Shown one piece after another: positions 45,232 through 53,690 of a stretch of 64,000 nt of DNA (its first letter is position 1; each line of letters begins with the position of its first letter). Where the stretch lies: positions 1 through 64,000 of the forward strand of contig JAQXIJ010000046.1 in NCBI GenBank assembly GCA_029007725.1, given 5' to 3'. The position numbers were made by a program, and so were the translations under genes. The notes under the pieces were generated by a model. That model made no database searches, was not told the DNA's origin, and saw only the letters and a list, made by a program, of their open reading frames with translations. The DNA comes from Bacillota bacterium. GTDB lineage: Bacteria > Bacillota > Clostridia > UBA1381.

Positions 45232-45308
45232 GGCCCGGTAGTTCAGTTGGTTAGAACGCTAGCCTGTCACGCTAGAGGTCGTGGGTTCGAACCCCATCCG
45301 GGTCGCCA
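45232..45308 (+). tRNA. tRNA-Asp (anticodon GTC)
   Basis: 77 nt with encoded CCA. Acceptor GGCCCGG paired with CCGGGTC (one G-U pair), anticodon loop CTGTCAC giving GTC, T loop GTTCGAA. Confidence 0.96.
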
Positions 45309-45329
45309 GCTTTTTTAAGCGGCATAGAC

Positions 45330-45405
45330 GCCTCTGTAGCTCAGTCGGTAGAGCAAGGGACTGAAAATCCCTGTGTCGGTGGTTCGATTCCACCCGGAGG
45401 CACCA
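45330..45405 (+). tRNA. tRNA-Phe (anticodon GAA)
   Basis: 76 nt with encoded CCA. Acceptor GCCTCTG / CGGAGGC, anticodon stem AGGGA/TCCCT with loop CTGAAAA giving GAA, T loop GTTCGAT. Confidence 0.96.
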
Positions 45406-45414
45406 CTATAAAAT

Positions 45415-45489
45415 GCGGGAGTGGCTCAGTGGTAGAGCGTCACCTTGCCAAGGTGAACGTCGCGAGTTCGAATCTCGTCTTCCGCTCCA
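45415..45489 (+). tRNA. tRNA-Gly (anticodon GCC)
   Basis: 75 nt with encoded CCA. Acceptor GCGGGAG pairs with CTTCCGC (one wobble), anticodon stem CACCT/AGGTG with loop TTGCCAA giving GCC, T loop GTTCGAA. Confidence 0.95.
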
Positions 45490-45496
45490 TTTTTAC

Positions 45497-45529
45497 AAAA
45501 GACGCATTTTTTATAAATTTGCGTCTTTT
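45497..45529 (+). terminator. hairpin between tRNA-Gly and tRNA-Cys
   Basis: Stem AAAAGACGCA / TGCGTCTTTT with a T-rich 13-nt loop. It may partly terminate the first four tRNAs, leaving tRNA-Cys to read-through or processing. Confidence 0.65.
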
Positions 45530-45538
45530 ACTTAATAC

Positions 45539-45613
45539 GGCACCATAGCCAAGTGGTAAGGCAGAGGTCTGCAACACCTTTATGCCCCAGTTCAAATCTG
45601 GGTGGTGCCTCCA
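45539..45613 (+). tRNA. tRNA-Cys (anticodon GCA)
   Basis: 75 nt with encoded CCA. Acceptor GGCACCA / TGGTGCC, anticodon loop CTGCAAC giving GCA, T arm CCCAGTTCAAATCTGGG. Confidence 0.95.
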
Positions 45614-45623
45614 AAGCAAAATT

Positions 45624-45656
45624 GACAGGTTTTGACAGAAACCTGTCGATTTTTTT
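45624..45656 (+). terminator. terminator of the tRNA cluster
   Basis: Stem GACAGGTTT / AAACCTGTC, 6-nt loop, then GATTTTTTT. Confidence 0.85.
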
Positions 45657-45711
45657 AGAAATGGAAAATAGTAAAGAAATGTGGAATTTTATTATATCAA
45701 GTTATTAGACT

Positions 45712-45728
45712 AATGAGTTTTACTCATT
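45712..45728. promoter_or_regulatory. small perfect inverted repeat before the FAD oxidoreductase gene
   Basis: AATGAGT-TTT-ACTCATT, 53 bp before the start codon, a possible operator. No regulator gene is adjacent. Confidence 0.4.
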
Positions 45729-45780
45729 GGGGGCAGTGAAGCAAAAGCGCTTGAAGAAACAGTTCTTACGAGGTGGTTTT

Positions 45781-46992
45781 ATGTACATATCGGAGAAATT
45801 TAAAACTGAATTAAAATATTCTTGCGATGTATTAGTGTGTGGTGGTGGTATTGCCGGAATTGCCGCAGCTATAAGTTCTGCAAGAAGTGGAAAGAGTGTA
45901 ATTTTAACAGAACGACAGTTTATGCTTGGAGGGCTTGCAACCGCCGGACTTGTTACGATATATTTGCCTTTATGTGACGGTATGGGACATCAGGTGTCTT
46001 TCGGACTCGCAGAGGAATTGTTGAAGCTTTCGATTTCGCATTGGCATAACAATGAAAAAGGGTATTCTAATTGGATAGAAAAAACAGATATAAAAAACAA
46101 TAAAAAAACTCCTCGTTATGAGGTTGAATTCAATCCTCAGCTTTTTGCTATTTCATCAGAACAATTGCTTTTAAAAGAAAATGTTAAGATACTTTATGGT
46201 ACTACCGCTGTTGCAACATCTGTTGAAAATGATAAAATTAAAGCAGTCATATTTGAGAACAAATCAGGTAGATTTGGAATTACGGCAAAAACTTTTATTG
46301 ATGCCACAGGTGATGCGGATTTGGGCAAATTCTCTGATACACCAACTGAAACATTTAAACAAGGGAATGTTCTTGCGGCTTGGTATTATTCGAATAAAAA
46401 TGACGGATATGACCTTAAAATGCTTGGGTTTGCAGATGTTCCTGATTCGAAAAAAACAGAAGATAACAAAGTTGAGTTGCTTTCCAATAAGCGTTATACC
46501 GGGCTTGATGGAGAGGAAATTTCAAATATGATGATTTTCTCACACAGTAGTACTATGAATGATTTTCTTAAACAGAAAGAAAGTACACCCAACCTTCAAC
46601 TTACTACGATTGCAACAATCCCTCAGCTTAGAATGACTCGTAGAGTCAGTGGTGAATACACACTTGATGATAATGAAATGTATAAATACTTTGAAGATTC
46701 AGTGGGTTTGGTTTCTGATTGGCGAAAACGAGGCCCTGTGTATGAAGTGCCGTTTCGTACACTTTATAATTCGAACACAAAGAATTTATTGTTTGCGGGA
46801 AGAATAACATCTGTAACAGATTCTATGTGGGATATTATGCGTGTCATTCCTTGTTGTGCTGTAACTGGAGAAGCAGCAGGAATTGCCGCATCAATGTGTG
46901 ATGATATGACAAAACTTGATGTTTTAAAACTTCAAACAGTACTAAAGCATCGTGGTGTTAAAATGCATTACAACAGCAATTCTGAAAGTTAG
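45781..46992 (+). CDS. FAD-dependent oxidoreductase (FAD_oxidored type)
   Basis: Start at ATG 45781, with CGAGGTGG upstream. 403 residues. N-terminal Rossmann ADP-binding motif VCGGGIAGIAAAISSARSG (about 20-38) with the following acidic ILTERQ, and FIDATGDADLGKFS near 180-193. The C-terminal FAD contact is NLLFAGRITSVTDSMWDIMRV near 338-358. This resembles the PF12831-type FAD proteins common in carbohydrate-active loci. No signal peptide is visible, and the substrate is unknown. Codons are distinctly more A/T-rich than in flanking genes (many AAT, GAT, TTT, AAA). It sits directly behind a tRNA cluster, both suggestive of transfer. Confidence 0.78.
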   Translation: MYISEKFKTELKYSCDVLVCGGGIAGIAAAISSARSGKSVILTERQFMLGGLATAGLVTIYLPLCDGMGHQVSFGLAEELLKLSISHWHNNEKGYSNWIEKTDIKNNKKTPRYEVEFNPQLFAISSEQLLLKENVKILYGTTAVATSVENDKIKAVIFENKSGRFGITAKTFIDATGDADLGKFSDTPTETFKQGNVLAAWYYSNKNDGYDLKMLGFADVPDSKKTEDNKVELLSNKRYTGLDGEEISNMMIFSHSSTMNDFLKQKESTPNLQLTTIATIPQLRMTRRVSGEYTLDDNEMYKYFEDSVGLVSDWRKRGPVYEVPFRTLYNSNTKNLLFAGRITSVTDSMWDIMRVIPCCAVTGEAAGIAASMCDDMTKLDVLKLQTVLKHRGVKMHYNSNSES

Positions 46993-47059
46993 TCATAAGT
47001 TGTGTAAAAGATAAAATTCAAAAATGATGTGACATCCATTTCGTCCACGAGAAACATAT

Positions 47060-47088
47060 CGGAGTAAAGTTCGCTTTGCTCCGTTTTT
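47060..47088 (+). terminator. terminator of the FAD oxidoreductase gene
   Basis: Stem CGGAGTAAAG / CTTTGCTCCG (one G-U pair) with a TTCG tetraloop, then TTTTT. Confidence 0.85.
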
Positions 47089-47134
47089 AATTGCAAAAAA
47101 TTTCCAATCATTCTGAATTTTTTTTCGTACAGTT

Positions 47135-47271
47135 TTATTTGCTTTGCAGCTCCTCGATTTTTCTGACTATAAGCCGCGCGTTTTCTCCCTGTACTCCTTG
47201 TCCGGATGCAGCCCGTCGCTTGTTATACCGTCGCCGAAGCACACGTATTTTTTGTTCTTCAAAATATTCAT
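47135..47271 (-). pseudogene. SGNH/GDSL hydrolase remnant with internal deletion
   Basis: A minus-strand ATG (47271) opens NKKYVCFGDGITS, the block I start of an SGNH hydrolase with the nucleophile Ser replaced by Gly. It runs straight into DGLHPDKEYREKT, the block V Asp-x-x-His motif that normally lies about 150 residues later. A one-base shift then restores the usual tail ARLIVRKIEELQ and stop at 47135. The middle of the gene is deleted and the tail frameshifted. Confidence 0.65.
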
Positions 47272-47375
47272 ATCTATTTTTCCTACCCTTTGGTGATTTT
47301 TATCTTTTCGGTATAACATATATATAAGTCAAAATCAAGATTGGCGGATAGATATCCGATAACTGCGGCTTCTTT

Positions 47376-47588
47376 TTACACATCAAATGCCTCAACGGTG
47401 CTTAACTCATACACAGCAACTTCAAGCAGCAAATTAATTTCACCTTCGACAAATCTTGCGCAAACCTGAATCGACACCAATCCCCCATCAGCACAGAGTT
47501 TTACGAGCTTTCTATACTTTATATACTAGTTGTCCCACACAAAAGTCATAAATTTATAGTCGCTCTCACACAGCTTTTTCTGCTCCAT
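47376..47588 (-). pseudogene. BlaI/MecI-like repressor remnant
   Basis: From a minus-strand ATG (47588) the frame reads MEQKKLCESDYKFMTFVWDN, which resembles the N-terminus of BlaI/MecI-family winged-helix repressors. A TAG then interrupts it. After the stop, RKLVKLCADG continues the likeness briefly, and the remainder to 47376 (QVCARFVEGEINLLLEVAVYE) is unlike BlaI. It may be a remnant fused to unrelated DNA. The flanking 46993-47744 interval is otherwise noncoding. Confidence 0.4.
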
Positions 47589-47668
47589 TTTCAACACTCC
47601 GCTTGGCCTATAATTACAGATTATATTTGGTCTATCACAGTATACCTCGTTTGTCATCATCCTTAATA

Positions 47669-47697
47669 TTGACTTATGCAATTTAATGTGATAGGAT
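47669..47697 (+). promoter_or_regulatory. candidate promoter of the MATE gene
   Basis: TTGACT (47669-47674), 17-bp spacer, TAGGAT (47692-47697), 66 bp before the chosen start. Confidence 0.6.
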
Positions 47698-47762
47698 AAA
47701 AAGGTTGGATTGGTGCTGAAGCTTTAAATCTATAGCATTTTTATTTGCAGGAGGTAATAGAC

Positions 47763-49121
47763 TTGGATAATTCAAAAGAAAAAATACAGGAAAATAAAAT
47801 GGGCGTGATGAGCATTAACAAGCTGCTTGTAACAATGTCGCTTCCGCTTATGCTTTCAATGTTCATTCAAGCAATGTACAATGTCGTAGACAGTATTTTT
47901 GTCGCAAAATATGCCCAGGAAGCACTGACTGCGGTTTCGCTCACCTTTCCTATTCAGAGCCTTATGATAGCTCTTGCCTGCGGTATGGGCGTGGGTATAA
48001 ATTCTCTGCTTTCGCGCAGGCTGGGCGAAAAAAAATTCGACGAAGCAAACCGCACGGCAACAAACGGCATTTTTCTCGGAATTATAGTCACTCTCATCTT
48101 TTCTATAGCCGGATTTTTGCTGTCCTTTGTCTTTTTCGGCTTTTTCACCAAGGATGAAACAACGATAAAAATGGGCAAAATATATATGATTATATGCACG
48201 CTGTTTTCTCTGGGGGTGTTTATGCAGATAATTTTTGAGAGGCTTTTGCAGTCTACCGGAAAAACCTTTTACATCATGTTTTCGCAGGGGGTAGGCGCAA
48301 TAACAAACATCATTCTTGATCCTATTTTTATTTTCGGACTGTTCGGCTGTCCACAAATGGGCATAGCCGGTGCTGCGTTTGCAACAGTTGCCGGTCAGTG
48401 GCTCGCAATGCTTATTGGGCTCATTTTTAATATAAAGAAAAACCGCGAGATAAATCTGTCATTTAGGGGGTTTTCTCCAAGCGGCAGAATTTTAAAGGAA
48501 ATCGGGCGCATTGCAGTGCCGTCTTTCATCATGCAGTCGCTTCTGAGCATAACAACAATGTTTATGAACAAAATTCTTGCAGACGACATTGCAATTTCGG
48601 TTTACGGAGTATATTTCAAGCTTCAAAGCTTCATTTTCATGCCGGTTTTCGGCCTTACAAACGCGATGATTCCAATAGTTGCGTACAACTACGGTGCGCG
48701 CAAAAAACTGCGCATTACAAAAACAATTCGCCTTGCAGTTATAATAACTACCGTTATTATGGCTGTCGGAACTGTTTTGTTTAACGTATATCCGCAGTTG
48801 TTGCTCGAGTTGTTCAGCGCCAACGACAAGATGCTAATGCTTGGCGTACCTGCTCTTAAAATAATCAGCATATGCTTTGTCGTAACCGGCTTTTCCATCA
48901 TCATCTGCTCGGTATTTCAAGCACTTAACGAGGCTTTTACCAGCATGGTAATTTCCATCCTGCGCCAGTTGTTTTTTGTTCTGCCCGCAGCATTTCTTTT
49001 AAAACACTTTTTCGGTTTTCCTGCAGTATGGTTTTCAATTCCCATTGCGGAATTTATTGCATGCTTTATATGCATAATAAAATACAAACACCTTTACGAC
49101 AGCAAAATCAAACTGCTGTAG
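47763..49121 (+). CDS. MATE-family multidrug efflux transporter
   Basis: Start at TTG 47763, after AGGAGGTAATAGAC; the earlier TTG at 47745 lies at the SD itself. 452 residues, twelve membrane helices in two six-helix halves. The MATE signature pieces are MYNVVDSIFVAKY in helix 1 region, GCPQMGIAGAAFATVAGQW around 200, and the second-half GLTNAMIPIVAYNYGARK near 305. It exports cationic drugs or metabolites using Na+ or H+. It is separated from the TetR gene by an inverted repeat that can also act as its terminator. Confidence 0.88.
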   Translation: MDNSKEKIQENKMGVMSINKLLVTMSLPLMLSMFIQAMYNVVDSIFVAKYAQEALTAVSLTFPIQSLMIALACGMGVGINSLLSRRLGEKKFDEANRTATNGIFLGIIVTLIFSIAGFLLSFVFFGFFTKDETTIKMGKIYMIICTLFSLGVFMQIIFERLLQSTGKTFYIMFSQGVGAITNIILDPIFIFGLFGCPQMGIAGAAFATVAGQWLAMLIGLIFNIKKNREINLSFRGFSPSGRILKEIGRIAVPSFIMQSLLSITTMFMNKILADDIAISVYGVYFKLQSFIFMPVFGLTNAMIPIVAYNYGARKKLRITKTIRLAVIITTVIMAVGTVLFNVYPQLLLELFSANDKMLMLGVPALKIISICFVVTGFSIIICSVFQALNEAFTSMVISILRQLFFVLPAAFLLKHFFGFPAVWFSIPIAEFIACFICIIKYKHLYDSKIKLL

Positions 49122-49174
49122 GGCAGGCTTTCCACTACAAAAATCAGGCCTTTGAAGTGTTTTTTTAAAGTGTA

Positions 49175-49232
49175 TTGACAACAGGAAAAAAATAATATAT
49201 AATGTCAGCATTCGGTGTGCTGACATTTTTTT
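49175..49232 (+). promoter_or_regulatory. TetR/fab operon promoter overlapped by an inverted repeat
   Basis: TTGACA (49175-49180), 17-bp spacer, TATAAT (49198-49203). The 10-bp perfect inverted repeat AATGTCAGCA / TGCTGACATT (49201-49210, 49218-49227) begins inside the -10 and covers the start site. It is followed by seven T. It fits a TetR operator and could also terminate the upstream MATE transcript. Confidence 0.72.
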
Positions 49233-49249
49233 GAGAGGAAGATTTAAAA

Positions 49250-49837
49250 ATGGCATACTCAAACAACGTCCGAATTGAGGACGATTTGACAAAAAAAATC
49301 ATTGATGTTGCAACCAAAATTGCATATGACGACGGTGTTGGCGAGGTTACCGTAAAGCGCATTCTTGACGAAATGGGCGTTACCAACCGCGTGTTCTATA
49401 ACCGCTTTTCAAACATAAACGAAGTAATACTTATAATATACAATGACATTGTCGACAAAATCAGGCATTGTCTTGACACTGCCTACACCGCATGCACTGA
49501 CTATTACGAATACGTTATAAATCTCGGCGTTGCCGTTTTGAAAAAGACATATGAAAACAAGTTGCATTTCAGTCAGTATATGTTTGAATATGATTCATAC
49601 ATGAGCGAAAACCGCCGTTGGTGGATGAAACATATCGAAGTTTTAATTCAATACGGAGTTGAAAAAGGCTATTTTATACCGGTTAATGCGGAATCCATGG
49701 CTTATTCGGTATGGTGCTTCTGCCGCGGCTTCAATGCGGATGCCATCGGCGGCGGACTTTTGCCCGATGAGGCAGAAAAGCGCTTTCGTGTGGGATTTTC
49801 TAGCCTTGTGCGGGGAATGAAGCCGGATCAAGTATAA
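49250..49837 (+). CDS. TetR/AcrR-family transcriptional regulator
   Basis: 195 residues. The N-terminal helix-turn-helix DNA-binding domain is about 10-55, with GVGEVTVKRILDEMGVTNRVFYNRF-type segments (VTVKRILDEMG, NRVFYNRF). The C-terminal ligand domain is helical and contains YSVWCFCRGFNADAIGGG. It sits 47 bp upstream of fabH on the same strand with an SD AGAGGAAG. Its promoter is covered by an inverted repeat, so it probably represses itself and the fatty-acid genes. Control of the adjacent MATE exporter is an alternative. The ligand is unknown (acyl-ACP or acyl-CoA is a guess). Confidence 0.82.
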   Translation: MAYSNNVRIEDDLTKKIIDVATKIAYDDGVGEVTVKRILDEMGVTNRVFYNRFSNINEVILIIYNDIVDKIRHCLDTAYTACTDYYEYVINLGVAVLKKTYENKLHFSQYMFEYDSYMSENRRWWMKHIEVLIQYGVEKGYFIPVNAESMAYSVWCFCRGFNADAIGGGLLPDEAEKRFRVGFSSLVRGMKPDQV

Positions 49838-49884
49838 AAATACACATTTCTGCAATGTGAAAAGCTCAGACTAAGGAGATAATT

Positions 49885-50838
49885 ATGAGTTTTAAAATTA
49901 TCGGTACCGGCAGCTGTCTGCCGGAAAAAATTGTTACAAATGATGACCTTGCCAATATGGTTGAAACTTCGGACGAATGGATTGTCCAGCGTGTCGGGGT
50001 AAAGCAACGCCATGTTGCTGTCAGCGAAACAGCGGCAGATCTTGCGCTTGGCGCAGCGCTTTCTGCACTAGAAAACAGCGGAACCAAACCGGACGAGCTT
50101 GATCTTATTATAGCGGCGACCATTTCAGGCGATGACATTTGCCCAACAGTTGCCGGAAGTGTCCAAAGCCGTCTCGGCGCATCGTGCCCGGCATTTGACA
50201 TAAGCTCAGCGTGCAGCGGATTTATATTTGCTCTCGATACAGCGGCAGGATTTTTTGCACGCGGCATGGTAAAAAAGGCGCTTGTTATCGGTGCCGAACG
50301 AATAAGCAAACTAATTGACTGGTCCGACCGCTCAACCTGTGTCATTTTCGGTGACGGTGCCGGCGCGGCAGTGCTCGAGTCAGGCGGCGGATATCTTAAC
50401 TCAAAACTTGTCACAAAAGGCGGTGACGATGTAATTCACATCCCGTCAAGCCACGGTTCTTCGCCGTTTTTCAAAAAGGAGCTTTTGTCGCCGTTTATCT
50501 TCATGAACGGTCAGGAAACCTTCAAATTTGCAGTCAACACCATGACCTGCGACATAAAAGACGTGGTATCCGGTGCAGGAATGACTCTTGACGACGTGGC
50601 ATACATTGTGCCACACCAGGCAAACATAAGAATCATCCAGTTTGCAAGCAAAAAGCTGAAGCAGCCAAAAGAAAAATTCTTCACTAATTTAGACAAATAC
50701 GGAAACACTTCCTCCGCCAGCGTGCCGATTGCACTTGACGAGCTTAACAGAAGCGGAAAACTAAACCGCGGTGACATAATTGTTCTTTCAGCCTTTGGAG
50801 GCGGACTTTCAAGCGGGACCTGTCTTATCAGGTGGTAA
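49885..50838 (+). CDS. fabH: 3-oxoacyl-ACP synthase III (FabH)
   Basis: 317 residues. It condenses an acyl-CoA primer with malonyl-ACP to start fatty-acid synthesis. Thiolase-fold triad: Cys110 in DISSACSGF, His in VPHQANIRI near 240, Asn in YGNTSSASV near 270. C-terminal AFGGGLSSGTCLIRW is a FabH hallmark. SD TAAGGAG. First enzyme of the operon; acpP follows within 35 bp. Confidence 0.95.
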   Translation: MSFKIIGTGSCLPEKIVTNDDLANMVETSDEWIVQRVGVKQRHVAVSETAADLALGAALSALENSGTKPDELDLIIAATISGDDICPTVAGSVQSRLGASCPAFDISSACSGFIFALDTAAGFFARGMVKKALVIGAERISKLIDWSDRSTCVIFGDGAGAAVLESGGGYLNSKLVTKGGDDVIHIPSSHGSSPFFKKELLSPFIFMNGQETFKFAVNTMTCDIKDVVSGAGMTLDDVAYIVPHQANIRIIQFASKKLKQPKEKFFTNLDKYGNTSSASVPIALDELNRSGKLNRGDIIVLSAFGGGLSSGTCLIRW

Positions 50839-50870
50839 GTTTAAATATATTTTTCAGGAGGTACACTAAT

Positions 50871-51092
50871 ATGACATTAGACAAAGTAAAGGAATTACTG
50901 GCAGATCATCTTGATATCGATGAAGAAACAATCACAGAGGACACAACCTTTGAGGATCTTGATGTAGATTCACTTGACACGGTAGAAATTCTTATGGAAA
51001 TGGAAGACGAATTCGGCATTGAAATCAAATTTGACGAGGTTGGCAAATCTGTAGGCGAGCTTGTAAACTACATCGACGCAAAAAAGGAGTAA
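50871..51092 (+). CDS. acpP: acyl carrier protein
   Basis: Start at ATG 50871 after AGGAGGTACACTAAT. 73 residues, acidic. The phosphopantetheine attachment site is Ser34 in DVDSLDTVEILMEMEDEFGI (DSL motif). It carries the growing acyl chain through the Fab enzymes. fabK starts 3 bp downstream. Confidence 0.96.
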   Translation: MTLDKVKELLADHLDIDEETITEDTTFEDLDVDSLDTVEILMEMEDEFGIEIKFDEVGKSVGELVNYIDAKKE

Positions 51093-51095
51093 GCA

Positions 51096-52040
51096 ATGAT
51101 ACAATCTCAGCTTTGTGACATTATCGGTATACAATACCCGATTTTTCAAGGCGGAATGGCGCATATCGCCGACGGCAAACTTGCAGCGTCAGTATCAAAC
51201 GCGGGCGGACTTGGCATAATCTCCGCAATGAGTTATGACGCAGCTTACTTAAAGCAACAGATTAGCATTGCAAAGGGACTGACCGACAATCCGTTCGGCG
51301 TAAACGTCATGCTGATGAGTCCGTACACCGATGAGGTAGCGCAGCTTTTGGCTGATGAAAAAATTCCGGTTGTGACAACCGGTGCCGGTAACCCGTCAAA
51401 ATATATGAAGCTTTGGAACGATGCCGGAATAAAGGTTATTCCCGTTGTTGCATCGGTCGCTATGGCTAAGCTTGTCGCTCGTCTTGGTGCTTGCGCGGTC
51501 ATCGCTGAGGGCGGCGAATCTGGCGGTCATGTCGGAGATCTTACGACCATGGTGCTTGTTCCCGAGGTCTGTGATGCGGTAAGCATCCCTGTCATCGCGG
51601 CAGGCGGCATAGGTGACGGCAGAGGAATTGCCGCTTCCTTTATGCTGGGTGCCTGCGGCGTTCAAGTAGGCACAAGATTTTTGGTTGCCACCGAATGCGG
51701 CGTTCATCAAAACTACAAACAAAGAATTCTAAAGGCAAACGACATTTCCACAATCGTTACCGGAAAGCGCCTGGGGCATCCGGTGCGCAGCATAAAAACT
51801 CCGTTTTCACGCAAATATGCAAAGGCGGAATATTCCTCTATTTCTGACGAAGACTTAGAGCATCTTGCGGTCGGAGCGCTGCGCCTTGCTGCCAAAGAGG
51901 GCGATGAGGAAAACGGCTGTTTTCTTGCAGGTCAAATTGCCGGAATGATTACTAAGGAGCAGACCTGTTCCGAAATCATCACAGAAATGTTCGAGCAAGC
52001 CGAAAATGTATTGAATGGAGCAAAAAGATGGGTAAAATAG
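51096..52040 (+). CDS. fabK: enoyl-ACP reductase II (FabK)
   Basis: 314 residues, FMN-dependent TIM-barrel enoyl reductase of the nitronate-monooxygenase superfamily. It replaces FabI in many Firmicutes. IQYPIFQGGMAHIADGKLAA at the N-terminus (within 13-32), IAEGGESGGHVG near 137-148, IAAGGIGDGRGIAA near 168-181 and GVQVGTRFL near 188 are typical. It reduces the enoyl-ACP double bond. It overlaps fabD by 13 bp. Confidence 0.93.
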   Translation: MIQSQLCDIIGIQYPIFQGGMAHIADGKLAASVSNAGGLGIISAMSYDAAYLKQQISIAKGLTDNPFGVNVMLMSPYTDEVAQLLADEKIPVVTTGAGNPSKYMKLWNDAGIKVIPVVASVAMAKLVARLGACAVIAEGGESGGHVGDLTTMVLVPEVCDAVSIPVIAAGGIGDGRGIAASFMLGACGVQVGTRFLVATECGVHQNYKQRILKANDISTIVTGKRLGHPVRSIKTPFSRKYAKAEYSSISDEDLEHLAVGALRLAAKEGDEENGCFLAGQIAGMITKEQTCSEIITEMFEQAENVLNGAKRWVK

Positions 52041-52948
52041 CATTTGTTTTTTCAGGTCAGGGCGCGCAATACCCCGGCATGGGTGAATCTCTGTATAAAA
52101 TAAGCCATGCCGCAAAAGAGCTTTATGATAATGCCGAAAAACTTCGTCCCGGCACAATGGCGCAGTCTTTTTCCGGCACAAAAGAAGATCTTATGCAGAC
52201 AAAAAACACGCAGCCGTGCCTGTATCTTGTCGACCTTTGCGCAGCTCTTGCGCTTAACGAGCGCGGAATTTTTGCAGACATGGCGACCGGTTTTTCGCTC
52301 GGCGAGATTGCAGCGCTTGGATATTCCGGAGCATACACTCCAGAAATAGGCTTTGAAATCGTTACAAAACGCGGCGAATGTATGCAGCGTGCTGGTGAAA
52401 CTGCAGACACCGCAATGGCGGCAGTCCTCAAACTGGACAGTGAAACTATAGAAAAAGTCTGTTCGGAATTTGAGCATGTCTATCCGGTAAACTACAATTC
52501 TGATGGGCAGACGGTTGTTTCGGGGCTTAAATCGGAACTTGCGCAGTTTAAAGAAAAAATCTCTCAGTATCCCTGCAGAGTAATCGATCTTGCGGTCAGT
52601 GCAGCATTTCATTCGCCGTTCATGGAATCCGCATCAAAAGAATTTGCTGACTACCTGAAAAACATTTGCACCGAGCCGCCGAAAATTCCGGTTTATGCAA
52701 ACATGACCGCACACCCCTATCCTGACAATGTTACGGAGCTTTTGCCGCAACAAATTACAAAACCTGTACAGTGGGTCCGCACAATCCGAAATATGATTGA
52801 CGCGGGCGTTACAACCTTTATAGAAGTAGGTGCCGGAAAAACCCTTTGCGGTCTTATCAAAAAAATTTCAAAAGACTCAAAGATTTATAACGTCGAAGAC
52901 GCGGAATCACTTGAAAAAACAGTTGAGGCGGTGATGAAAAATGCTTAA
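52028..52948 (+). CDS. fabD: malonyl-CoA:ACP transacylase (FabD)
   Basis: 306 residues. N-terminal FSGQGAQYPGMG; the nucleophile elbow GFSLGEIAA with Ser90; SAAFHSPFM near 190-198 with the catalytic His; and FIEVGAGKTLCGLIKK near the C-terminus. It loads malonyl units onto ACP. ATG within the end of fabK, SD GGAGC; overlaps fabG by 8 bp. Confidence 0.95.
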   Translation: MGKIAFVFSGQGAQYPGMGESLYKISHAAKELYDNAEKLRPGTMAQSFSGTKEDLMQTKNTQPCLYLVDLCAALALNERGIFADMATGFSLGEIAALGYSGAYTPEIGFEIVTKRGECMQRAGETADTAMAAVLKLDSETIEKVCSEFEHVYPVNYNSDGQTVVSGLKSELAQFKEKISQYPCRVIDLAVSAAFHSPFMESASKEFADYLKNICTEPPKIPVYANMTAHPYPDNVTELLPQQITKPVQWVRTIRNMIDAGVTTFIEVGAGKTLCGLIKKISKDSKIYNVEDAESLEKTVEAVMKNA

Positions 52949-53675
52949 AGGAAAAACGGCAATAATCACCGGCGCGTCACGCGGAATCGGAAGGGCGATT
53001 GCCATTAAGCTTGCAGAAAACGGCGCGGATGTTGCGCTTTTGTACTGCGGAAATGCCATAAAGGCAGAAGAAACCGCAGTCCAGGCAGCACAATTTCAAG
53101 TATACTCAAAGGCGTACAGGTGCAATGTTTCGAACTTTTCGGAATGTGAGAGTATAGTGAAGCAGATAATAGGTGATTTCGGCAAAATTGATATATTGGT
53201 CAACAATGCCGGAATAACGCGCGATATGCTTTTGCTTCAAATGAAAGATGACGACTTCGGTGCGGTTATCGACACCAATTTAAAGGGGGCATTCAACATG
53301 ATAAAGCAGTGCTACCGCCCGTTTATTAAGCAGAAACACGGCAAAATTATAAACATCAGCTCTGTTTCGGGCCTTATGGGCAATGCCGGTCAGGCAAACT
53401 ATTCCGCATCAAAAGCAGGCATAATCGGGCTGACAAAATCTGTTGCAAAGGAGCTTGCCTCGCGCGGAATCTGCTGCAATGCCATAGCACCCGGCTTTGT
53501 TGAAACCGACATGACAGCGGACTTTAGGGACAATGCGGACATTATCTCCTCAATACCCATGAAACGCATGGCAAAACCGGAGGAAATAGCAAATCTTGCG
53601 GCATTTCTTGCAGACGACACATCAGATTACATTACCGGCGAGGTTATCCGCATTGACGGCGGACTTGCCATGTAG
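52941..53675 (+). CDS. fabG: 3-oxoacyl-ACP reductase (FabG)
   Basis: 244 residues, short-chain dehydrogenase. Cofactor motif TGASRGIGRA near 10-19, NNAG at 88-91, and catalytic Ser141, Tyr154, Lys158 in YSASKAG. C-terminal YITGEVIRIDGGLAM is the standard FabG end. It reduces the beta-keto group using NADPH. 15 bp before fabF. Confidence 0.95.
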   Translation: MLKGKTAIITGASRGIGRAIAIKLAENGADVALLYCGNAIKAEETAVQAAQFQVYSKAYRCNVSNFSECESIVKQIIGDFGKIDILVNNAGITRDMLLLQMKDDDFGAVIDTNLKGAFNMIKQCYRPFIKQKHGKIINISSVSGLMGNAGQANYSASKAGIIGLTKSVAKELASRGICCNAIAPGFVETDMTADFRDNADIISSIPMKRMAKPEEIANLAAFLADDTSDYITGEVIRIDGGLAM

Positions 53676-53690
53676 ATTGGAGTTTATATA

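Noticed and set aside
52052-52612. Minus-strand frame of 186 codons across fabD
   Set aside because: Antisense to fabD, with no SD or family motif.
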